Assembly (NCBI GenBank): GCA_016841525.1
Contig: JAENYZ010000007.1
Span: 1 to 49,072, forward strand
Direction of reading: 5' to 3'
DNA from: Anaerolineaceae bacterium
GTDB lineage: Bacteria; Chloroflexota; Anaerolineae; Anaerolineales; Anaerolineaceae
Length of the DNA stretch: 49,072 nt
In this document: positions 40,527 to 48,600 of the stretch, in pieces
Layout of the letters: the number at the start of each line of letters is the position of its first letter
Numbering within the stretch: position 1 is the first letter of the stretch
Notes under the pieces: generated by a model
What the model saw: the letters and a program-made list of their open reading frames with translations, nothing else
Databases searched by the model: none
What the model was told of the DNA's origin: nothing
Program-made: the position numbers and the translations under genes

Positions 40527-42389
40527 ATGATAGGTAAAAAAGGTAAATTAAGGCAAATTGTATTTGGTATTTTGTCGGGATTATTGTTGGTCATTGTGCT
40601 GGCAGCACTTGGCGTTCAAGGGGTTAAGGCTGTGCCCGATTTCTTAACATATGTTGATGATGGTGGCGCGGATGATTATCCTGGTCAAAAGGATATTAAT
40701 TTCCTTCAAAGGGGATACGATACTGAGTTCCCAGATAACTTGTACATAAATTGGGGACTTGATGACACCGACTGGTCTGGTCAAAATACGGGGGATGTTT
40801 GTGTATTATTTGACAGCAATGATAATGGAATGGCAGATTATTCATTTTGTATCACTGTTAATGGAACCCCTGCTGCGCTAACGGTTAAACAGTTATATTC
40901 TTGTGGTGATTCTGCTGCTGATAAATGTACTAATCCACGTGCTCCTATTCTTTTTGAGTCAACAGGAGTAGTAAGTATAGCTGAAGTGGACCCCTTTGGT
41001 ACCTTTGGAGGTCCATATTATGACCCATTACACGTAACAGGAAACACATGCAGTTTTAATTACGACCCATTTAATTGTTACACTTACGATACCTTTGTTG
41101 AGACAACAATCTCAGGCGTCGATTTGGCGGCAATGGGAAATCCCGAAATGATCAACGTTTGTTCATACCCCTCGGCGATCCCGGGTTCTGCGCCCTCCGA
41201 TTGTGTTTTCTTGCCCGGCGCTGGTTTTCTTGAGATTGTAAAAGTAGCAGACCCTGACGTAGCAACAAATTTTGTTTTCAATATGGGCGCAGGGCAAGCT
41301 TCAGCAGGGGGAGTAAGCAGCTGGACGATTAGCGGGAGTGGAATTGAAAGTTACATTTCATTTATGCCTGGGACAGGCTACGACCTTAGTGAAATTGTTC
41401 CGGATAGCTGGGTACTCACCAATGCCTCCTGTGTATTGAATGATGGGACATCAACCGGCACCTGGACGGGATCAACAATTACAGATTTCGCCATTCAGAC
41501 AGGGTTAATGACAACCTGTACGTTCACAAATGCTGCGGCAGTGGATGTAACAGTAACCAAGACGGATTATGATTATGCTCGTACCGCTCCTTATCCTCGA
41601 TACCCTTACATTGGTTCTGCGCTCCCATATAAAATCACGGTAGCAAATGAGGATATGCCAGGTGATATTCCCGCTCAGGGTGTGATAGTAACGGATAAGC
41701 TTGATGCAAACGTCTATTATGATCAAGCATGTCCTCCTGAAATTTGTCTTCCCTTAACAATCACCTCACCCACAGACTTTGATGGCCTTTCTCGCTCTTG
41801 CGCTTATGATGGCGGGTCTAATGTGATCACCTGCGATTTAGGAAGCATGGCACCGGGTGAAGTTGTCACCATCGATTTTGCTGTTATAGTTGGCCCAATG
41901 GCACCGACATACTACCTTGTTGAAATTGGGGAATGTACCCAGGGTACACCGAATTTGCAGGATGAGGTGATACCAGTTGATGTTTGTAATGAGGTATCGG
42001 TTTCGGCTACAAATGAAGTAGAGCCATACACTTTAGATAATTCCGACTCCGAGCCGACCGATCTTGGCGTACCTACCGCTGTCGATCTTCTCTCATTCAC
42101 AGCAACCGGCGTTGCAGGCGGGATCAGGCTCGATTGGGAAACAGAGATGGAAACAGATAACCTGGGCTTCAACCTCTATCGAGCCCCGTCACTGCATGCC
42201 CCCCGAACGAAAATCAATGAAGAACTCATCCCTGGAAACACCGGCGGCATGGGGGCTGCATATTTCTACATTGATGAGGTCAATTCACGCAATGTCTTCT
42301 ATTACTGGATTGAGTCTGTAGACATTCACAACTTTGCTGAATTGCACGAGGATTTTGCTTCAGCAAGGGCTTTGAAGAAGATCAAGTGA
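40527..42389 (+). CDS. Secreted DUF11-type surface protein
   Basis: A 620-residue protein. A Sec signal peptide (residues 1-37, LLLVIVLAALGVQGVKA) is followed by a unique region with several Cys, then a DUF11-like beta domain (about 345-460: VTVTKTDYDYARTAPYPR, PYKITVANED, VTDKLDANVYYD, GSMAPGEVVTIDFAV). The end resembles the C-terminal module seen in secreted Chloroflexi proteins (LLSFTATGVAGGIRLDWETE, DNLGFNLYRA). It has its own promoter and its stop overlaps the GTG start of the S26 peptidase gene. The Cys-containing N-terminal half matches nothing I recognise. It may be a cell-surface or filament protein, and a possible target of the adjacent peptidase. Confidence 0.78.
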   Translation: MIGKKGKLRQIVFGILSGLLLVIVLAALGVQGVKAVPDFLTYVDDGGADDYPGQKDINFLQRGYDTEFPDNLYINWGLDDTDWSGQNTGDVCVLFDSNDNGMADYSFCITVNGTPAALTVKQLYSCGDSAADKCTNPRAPILFESTGVVSIAEVDPFGTFGGPYYDPLHVTGNTCSFNYDPFNCYTYDTFVETTISGVDLAAMGNPEMINVCSYPSAIPGSAPSDCVFLPGAGFLEIVKVADPDVATNFVFNMGAGQASAGGVSSWTISGSGIESYISFMPGTGYDLSEIVPDSWVLTNASCVLNDGTSTGTWTGSTITDFAIQTGLMTTCTFTNAAAVDVTVTKTDYDYARTAPYPRYPYIGSALPYKITVANEDMPGDIPAQGVIVTDKLDANVYYDQACPPEICLPLTITSPTDFDGLSRSCAYDGGSNVITCDLGSMAPGEVVTIDFAVIVGPMAPTYYLVEIGECTQGTPNLQDEVIPVDVCNEVSVSATNEVEPYTLDNSDSEPTDLGVPTAVDLLSFTATGVAGGIRLDWETEMETDNLGFNLYRAPSLHAPRTKINEELIPGNTGGMGAAYFYIDEVNSRNVFYYWIESVDIHNFAELHEDFASARALKKIK

Positions 42390-42892
42390 AAAAATTAACG
42401 GATAAACCCTGGTCAGATGCGGATATTTGCGATCTGACCAGGGATCTTCTCCGGATGGGGAAATCCGTCCGTTTCCAGGCACGCGGAATGAGTATGAAAC
42501 CGCTTGTCAGGGATGGTGATATCATGCTTGTTGAGCCGTTTGGGCAAAAACTGCCCCGTTTGGGTGATGTGGTCTTGTGCCAAACAGAGAGTGGCAGGGT
42601 GCTTGCCCATCGCGTGATCGGGCGGCAGGGAAAGCTTGAGGAAAAAACCTATCTCATCCAGGGCGATCGAGCTGCGTATGCGGATGGCTGGATAAGCCAT
42701 GAACAGATTTGGGGGCGGGTTTCAAAGCTGGAGCGAGGTGGCAATGTGATCAACCTTGAAAATCCTTTTATGAAAGCTTTGGGGAAGTACGCAGCCTTTC
42801 GATCTCGATATGGATGGGGTAGGGGAAAATTGCAAACTTTCGGCACGATGATTGCCAGAAAGCTGCCTTATATAGGTACACTTATTAATTAA
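42386..42892 (+). CDS. S26-type signal peptidase-like serine peptidase
   Basis: A 168-residue protein. RGMSMKPLVRDGDIMLVEP carries the nucleophile Ser36. LAHRVIGR places His75 where bacterial SPase I has Lys, as in Sec11/SipW-type enzymes, and QGDRAAYADG provides the Asp94 region. No clear TM helix is present at the N-terminus, unlike true SPase I. Such S24/S26-like proteins occur beside PqqD-like proteins in RiPP-type loci, where they may process a leader. Translation starts at GTG 42386, overlapping the DUF11 stop by four bases. PqqD follows after a few bases. Confidence 0.82.
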   Translation: MKKLTDKPWSDADICDLTRDLLRMGKSVRFQARGMSMKPLVRDGDIMLVEPFGQKLPRLGDVVLCQTESGRVLAHRVIGRQGKLEEKTYLIQGDRAAYADGWISHEQIWGRVSKLERGGNVINLENPFMKALGKYAAFRSRYGWGRGKLQTFGTMIARKLPYIGTLIN

Positions 42893-42901
42893 AGGTATTT
42901 G

Positions 42902-43195
42902 ATGATGAATGACACCAAGTTTCAACGCAGCCCGGATTTTATCTACCGCAAGATTGTCGATGAATCGATCCTTGTGCCGCTCCATAAAGATGTGGTAGAT
43001 ATGGACGCCATATACACCCTGAACCCGGTTGGGGCTTTCATTTGGGATCAGCTGGAAAACCCTTTTAGTAAAGGGGAGATACATAACGCATTGCAAAATG
43101 CGTATGATGCAGAATCTGAGGTCCTGGACGCAGACCTTGTCCGTTTTCTTGAGGAGATGACAGCGATTGGTGCCATCATCGAGGTGGAGCAATGA
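42902..43195 (+). CDS. PqqD family protein (RiPP recognition element)
   Basis: A 97-residue protein of the PqqD fold. RSPDFIYRKIVDESILVPLH forms the N-terminal beta wing; TLNPVGAFIWDQLENPFSKG and a helical C-terminus follow. PqqD-like domains bind the leader of a precursor peptide and present it to a radical SAM enzyme. Its last codons overlap the radical SAM start by 4 bases (ATGA). AAAGG at 42891-42895 serves as ribosome site; ATG 42905 and TTG 42899 are other possible starts. Confidence 0.9.
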   Translation: MMNDTKFQRSPDFIYRKIVDESILVPLHKDVVDMDAIYTLNPVGAFIWDQLENPFSKGEIHNALQNAYDAESEVLDADLVRFLEEMTAIGAIIEVEQ

Positions 43196-44334
43196 GCTGC
43201 CCAAACATTCCTGAAATTGATTTAGGCGATTTAGGCGCAGCGATCCATGCCCAGATGAAAGGGCGCCGTTATCCCCTGAGCGGGATGATGGAGCTGACCG
43301 ACCGTTGTGATTTGAACTGCGTGCACTGTTATATCAACCAGCCGGCAGGCAGCAAGCAAGCCCGTTCGAAAGAATTATCCACAGAACAAATCAAAGACAT
43401 TCTCAGGCAGGCTGTTGATGCGGGAACCCTGTTTGTGACCTTTACAGGCGGCGAGGTTTTCCTGCGGCAGGATTTCCCTGAGATTTATACCTATGCCAGG
43501 CGGCAGGGTCTTCTGGTCACGATTTTCACCAATGCCACCTTGATCACACCTAAAATTGCAGATTTGTTATCCAATATTAGGCCGTATAGGGTTGATATCA
43601 CGCTTTATGGCGCAACCAAAGAGACCTACGAAAAGGTGACGCGAGTTCCTGGATCATATGCCCTTTGTTTGAACGGCATAAATCTTTTACGGGAAAGGGG
43701 TATCAAATTCTCATTGAAGACCATGTTATTGAACAGCAACAAACATGAACTGGCTCAAATGCAAGCCATGGCAGAGGAATTTGGCGTCTCATTGCGTTAT
43801 GATGGCACACTCTGGCCGAGAACGGACGGCGGCTTGGCGCCAATTGAGCAGCAGATCCCGATTGAAGAAATGATCGCCATGGATTTTGAGGATCCGGAGC
43901 GTCGGGCGGAGTGGATCAGGCTGGCACGTGATTTTGGTGGTTTTCTCAGCAGGAAAAAATTTGTGTTTAGCTGCAATGGGGGGATGCAAAGCTACCACAT
44001 TGACAGCGCAGGAAACATGTGTTTCTGTACCATGGTCAGGGATCCTGCGTGCAGTTTAGGGGAAATGTCTTTTATTGAAGCATGGGAAAAGATCGGTGAA
44101 TTGCGGAAGTTAGAGCGGCAGTTGAGTACACCCTGCCAGACCTGCACCCTGGGGGCTTTATGCACACAGTGCCCGGGCTGGTCACAGGCGATCCATGGTA
44201 ACAATGAGACCCCTGTGGAATTTAATTGTGTGATTGCCCACGAAAGAAAAAAACAGGTTAATCAATATTTAAGGTATAATGCATTCATTGAGGAGAATGA
44301 GGAGGCAATGAGCTATGAAAAAGAAAAAGTATGA
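43192..44334 (+). CDS. SPASM-domain radical SAM peptide maturase
   Basis: A 380-residue radical SAM enzyme. The [4Fe-4S] motif C39-x3-C43-x2-C46 lies in LTDRCDLNCVHCYIN, with GGEVFLR as the SAM-binding Gly motif. The C-terminal SPASM region has FSCNGGMQSYHIDSAGNMCF and then CQTCTLGALCTQCPGW, with enough Cys for two auxiliary clusters. This layout is that of PqqE/AlbA/QhpD-type maturases that form bonds on ribosomal peptides. It overlaps PqqD by 4 bases at its start and the 53-residue peptide gene by 20 bases at its end, which strongly suggests that peptide as substrate. Confidence 0.93.
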   Translation: MSCPNIPEIDLGDLGAAIHAQMKGRRYPLSGMMELTDRCDLNCVHCYINQPAGSKQARSKELSTEQIKDILRQAVDAGTLFVTFTGGEVFLRQDFPEIYTYARRQGLLVTIFTNATLITPKIADLLSNIRPYRVDITLYGATKETYEKVTRVPGSYALCLNGINLLRERGIKFSLKTMLLNSNKHELAQMQAMAEEFGVSLRYDGTLWPRTDGGLAPIEQQIPIEEMIAMDFEDPERRAEWIRLARDFGGFLSRKKFVFSCNGGMQSYHIDSAGNMCFCTMVRDPACSLGEMSFIEAWEKIGELRKLERQLSTPCQTCTLGALCTQCPGWSQAIHGNNETPVEFNCVIAHERKKQVNQYLRYNAFIEENEEAMSYEKEKV

Positions 44335-44476
44335 AGCGCCGGTAGTCAAGCGGGTTAAGCTTGAGATTAGGGGAGCTATAATGTCGGCTTGTCATTCAAG
44401 TATGATTATTGAACCAAGTGGAGAAGGCATGGTATGCAGGGAGATTACAAGTATGTGTGCCAATCCATTGACCTAA
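44315..44476 (+). CDS. RiPP-like precursor peptide (53 aa, three Cys)
   Basis: A 53-residue peptide. It begins MKKKKYEAPVVKRVKLEIRG: a Lys-rich start and Y6-x-x-P9-V10, close to the YxxPxL leader motif that PqqD-like domains recognise in lasso and related precursors. The second half is a likely core with SACHSSM (C26), GEGMVC (C41) and TSMCANPLT (C48), rich in Ser, Thr, Met and Cys. GGAGG at 44301-44305 is nine bases upstream. It lies 20 bases inside the end of the radical SAM gene in another frame, so translation is coupled. It is too small for default gene calling and could be missed. Product and bond type are unknown; thioether (sactipeptide-like) links from the Cys residues would fit a SPASM enzyme. 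Confidence 0.8.
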   Translation: MKKKKYEAPVVKRVKLEIRGAIMSACHSSMIIEPSGEGMVCREITSMCANPLT

Positions 44477-44488
44477 AATTATTTTTCT

Positions 44489-44523
44489 GCCTTTATGTGG
44501 AAAATTATATAAAAGGCTTCCAC
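44489..44523 (+). promoter_or_regulatory. Overlapping alternative hairpins between precursor and kinase genes
   Basis: GCCTTT (44489-44494) pairs with AAAGGC (44512-44517), and GTGGAA (44497-44502) pairs with TTCCAC (44518-44523). The two stems interleave, so they would compete. No T-run follows. They could act as an RNA-processing or attenuation site that keeps precursor expression above that of the kinase. Confidence 0.35.
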
Positions 44524-44600
44524 GATATATAATTTAAATTACTTGTTGATTTGGTGATTTGTGGAATCTAATTTTAGAAATATAAATTATCTGGTGGTAT

Positions 44601-45497
44601 TTGTTTAAATTTAATCTAAATATAGCTGATCTTTGGCTTCAACTGGAAACAAAAAGTGAGCAACGCAATATTTCTATTCCGGAAAGCCATAAGAAATTTT
44701 ACCAGCCTGTGGGTAATTCGCAGGCTGATTTTACGTTAACCTCCAAAGCCTCTAAAAATTTATCACAGGAATTAAAGTTGATTTTTCAGAATGGCTTTCC
44801 CGAGCATCAGGTTGATTTTGGGATGCCGCTGCTGCAAACCACTTCCTGGGATTTATGGGAAGGCAAGGATAAATATTACACCTTATTTATCAAAGAAGAT
44901 ATCCCGCCGCGCCTGGCAAGGGTCGACCACAAATTCACACAGGGGGACTTGTTTGTGGGGCATTCCATTAGTCGTAAAGCCTTTTATCCCCTGGGGCAGC
45001 TTGAAATCAGGTTGTTTTCTCTATGGCTGGCGACCCTCGGGGATATTATCCTGCATGCTTCTGGGGTCGTAAAGGACGGCAAGGGCTACTGTTTTTTGGG
45101 CGAATCAGGCGCGGGCAAATCGACCCTGGCACGCGTCCTTGCTAAAGATCCTCAAGCGACGATTTTGGGGGAGGATACCATCATCCTTCGCTATTTGGAT
45201 AGGGGGTTCTGGATTTTCGGTACGCCCTGGCACCTGGACTCGGATTTTTGCTCACCCGTTGGCGCACGCCTTGAGAAAATGTTCTTTTTAGACCGATCCA
45301 AACCAAATGGCATTAATCTTGCACCCAATACGGTTGGGATAAGCAAGGTCTTACAGACCGCAGTTATCCCCTATTACCATCCTGATGGGTTGTCCAAAGT
45401 TTTGGATAATCTGGTATTATTATCGGGTTTGGTGCCGTTTTTCAATTTCAGTTATCGATTGGGTGCTGATGCATGGAAATTAATTCTGACTGCGTGA
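44601..45497 (+). CDS. HPr kinase-like ATPase (HprK-related, RiPP-associated)
   Basis: A 298-residue protein. The P-loop GYCFLGESGAGKSTLARVLA is near residue 167, preceded by ILHASGVV, as in the HPr kinase fold. It lacks the N-terminal domain of true HprK, and no HPr gene is near. HprK-related kinases recur beside PqqD and radical SAM or similar maturases; their substrate is unknown and may be the precursor or its product. The start is taken as TTG 44601; GGTGG upstream is close. GC use varies little from the operon. It is probably the last gene of the operon. Confidence 0.82.
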   Translation: MFKFNLNIADLWLQLETKSEQRNISIPESHKKFYQPVGNSQADFTLTSKASKNLSQELKLIFQNGFPEHQVDFGMPLLQTTSWDLWEGKDKYYTLFIKEDIPPRLARVDHKFTQGDLFVGHSISRKAFYPLGQLEIRLFSLWLATLGDIILHASGVVKDGKGYCFLGESGAGKSTLARVLAKDPQATILGEDTIILRYLDRGFWIFGTPWHLDSDFCSPVGARLEKMFFLDRSKPNGINLAPNTVGISKVLQTAVIPYYHPDGLSKVLDNLVLLSGLVPFFNFSYRLGADAWKLILTA

Positions 45498-45526
45498 TCA
45501 CAAAAGCTTTGGAAAACTTTGTATCT

Positions 45527-45548
45527 TCAGCTTTGAATTCAAAGCCGA
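45527..45548. repeat. Near-perfect palindrome before the C25 peptidase gene
   Basis: GCTTTGAATTCAAAGC (45530-45545) is a perfect 16-base palindrome, flanked by TTC and GAA that extend it with one mismatch on each side. It lies just after the kinase gene, 115 bases before the peptidase start. It may be an operator or an end-of-operon hairpin; no T-run follows. Confidence 0.45.
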
Positions 45549-45662
45549 AAACTCTTTTGTGCCATACACGACTCGGGACCCATTCTAAGATAGCAGTAGT
45601 TATTAATGATGGGAATGTTTTGGCATGTTAATTTTCAAACTGAATCCTGAGGCAGCAAAATA

Positions 45663-48600
45663 ATGAAAAATCTACGAATCTCTCTTATTGTTATTATTCT
45701 TTTAGTAATGATTGGCAGTCCTTTTTTCTCTGCCAGTAATGATGTTTTTGCATCGGGTAACGATCGAAAAATTGATTCCGGATCATCAACTTCTTTATTA
45801 AATCAAGGATCGATTATAGATCAGTCTGCTCAAATCTCAACGGATGACCCGGTGCAGTTGAAATCCTCATCTACAACGGGTTTAACCTTTGAGATAACAA
45901 TTCCCTGGGAAGAGCTCAATCTTAATCCAATCACTGTGGACAACAAGGAGTTTGTCCAGGTAACGCTTCCCGGTTGGGACCTGACATCAGATCCCGGCGC
46001 ACCCGAGCTGCCAGTTTTCACAAGCCTGGTCGGTGTGCCCATAAGCGCGGGGATCGAGATAAGCGTCCTTCCGGGCATGTCCCATACCCAGGACCTGTCA
46101 GGGGATGTTTTACCGAAGGTGACACAAATTGCCAACCAGCAATCCTTTTCGGAAGATATGGAAAATTGGATAGATTCAGAACCTGTTCTGGTTTATGAAA
46201 TGGCCCCGACAGTCTATCAGGCCCAGGCAGCTTATCCTGGTGTATTGGCGGAAATCAGCCAGGATGGTTATTTGCGGCAGCAGCGGGTGGCAGGATTGTC
46301 GGTTTACCCGGTGCAGTATAATCCGGGTGAAAAGCAAATTACAGTTTATGAAACCTTGCAGATCACAGTGAACTTTACAGGTGATCCTGTTTTACAGAAT
46401 AAGGTTCAAAAAGAAGACTCACAAATCTTTGAAAATCTTTACGCTGAAACTTTGCTGAATTATGAGGATGCAAGGGATTGGCGAAAATCAGCAGATCTTG
46501 AAGCCTCGCCTCAATCCGATAGCCAGGGGAGTTTGACATCCTGGTCGCCCCCGAGTCAATCATGGCGCATCAATATAAGGGAAGAGGGCATGTACCAGCT
46601 CACCTACCTAGAGCTGCAAAGTGCGGGACTGCCTGTGGATAGCCTGGATCCGCGCAGTCTTCAGATGTTTTATCTTGGAAATGAAGTCGCCATCCAGGTC
46701 GAGGGCGAAGAAGATGGCGTCTTTGACCAGGGAGATCTCATTCGATTTTATGGGGAGGGTATCGCCTCAAAATATACGTTTGATAATGATTACTGGTTGA
46801 CCTACGGTCAGGTGAGCCAGGGTTTACGCATGGGAACCAAGGATGGCGCCCCGGGAGCGGCTGCCGCACCAGAGTATTATATGGAAACACGCCGCTTTGA
46901 AGAAAATAAATTATACATACCTGATGCTGATGTTGATGAAAATTGGCTGTGGAATCGAATGGCAGTTACATCCAGCACGTCTTTTACCCACATGTTTACT
47001 CTAGAAGCGCCTATCTCAAGTCCTGCTGTTGTCCGTGCAACGCTGCTCGGTTTTATTTCAAGATATGTTAGCCCAGATCATCATGTAAATATCTACGTCA
47101 ACGACATAGAAGTCGGCGAGGTATTTTGGGACGGATTGACCTGGCAAATGCTTGAGGCTGACATCCCAGCGGGGGTACTGCAGGCTGGAGACAACACGAT
47201 TACGATAACCGCCTTGTTTCTTCCAGGTTTGTCTTATGATTACATTCCCTATGACATAATTTTCCTGGATTGGATTGAATTGGAATATGCCAGTTCATTT
47301 TTGGCAGAGAATGATCATCTGGCATTTGACTATGACAGCCCCGGTACCTGGAAATTCAATATAGACGGTTTTACCAGCGACCAGGTCCTTGTCTATGATG
47401 TTACCGACCCTAGCGCTGTCAAAGGGTTTACCGGGGCAGAAGTAAGCCCAACAGGTCTTGGATACGCACTTGCCTTTGAGGATGATATTACCTCGCTTAC
47501 AAATTACTTTGCCCTGGAATCTTCCGGATACCGGCAGGTTCAGGGGATTGAAAGCGATGCCCCTTCAAATTTGCAGGCGGTAACCAATGGGGCGGATCAC
47601 ATCATTATCACCCCTACCGATTTTACAGCGGCATCGACAAGTCTCAGGGATTATCGTCAATCCCAGGGGCTGCGTTCGATGGTCGTGGACGTGCAGGATA
47701 TTTATGATGAATTCAACTTTGGGATTGTTGACCCGTCTGCCATCCGTGACTTTTTAGCTTACGCGTACAATACCTGGTCTGGGACCCCACCTTCCTTTGT
47801 TGTTTTGGTGGGGGACGCCACCTATGACCCCAAGAATTACACGGGTTACAACACAAAGAGCTTTATTCCAGCATATCTTCTGCCGGTGGACCCCTGGATG
47901 GGGGAGACGGCTGCGGATAACCGTTATGTCACCATTTCTGGCACAGATATCATGCCGGATATGATGCTGGGGCGGATTTCCGTCAACAGTGCTGCCGAGG
48001 CTCAAGCCTTTGTGAACAAGATTATCGAATATGAATCTGCGCCTGACGATGATTGGAAAAACCAGGTTCTGGCTGTGGCAGATGATATGGATTCCGCCGG
48101 GGACTTTGCCGCCCTTTCAGATACCCTGCTATCGTGCTGTTTTTCAGAAGATTACAGCGCAGAAAAAATTTATTACAAAATCTCACCTTATACGGATACA
48201 ACAATTACCCAAAACGCGATCAAAAGCAGCATCAGCGCCGGGAAGTTCCTGGTAAATTATATCGGGCACGGTTCAACTGCATCATGGGCAGGTGAATCTT
48301 TGTTCCATTCGACTTATGTCTCCTCATTAACAAATGCTGGTAAATATCCAATTGCTGTGGTCATGGCTTGCTTGGAAGGCTATTACATCCGGCCCCAGAC
48401 CACGTTGAATTATCACGCTGTGGGGGAGGTCTTCACCCGGGCTGTTGATAAAGGTGCTGTTGCCAGCTGGTCTGCAACTGGAGAGGGTGTTGCTAGCGGG
48501 CATACCTATCTCAACCAGGGCTTTTATAACGCCGTATTCCAGCAAAATGCCGGCACTGTTGGCGAAGCGACCCTGGCAGGGAAGCTCAATCTTTTCTCGG

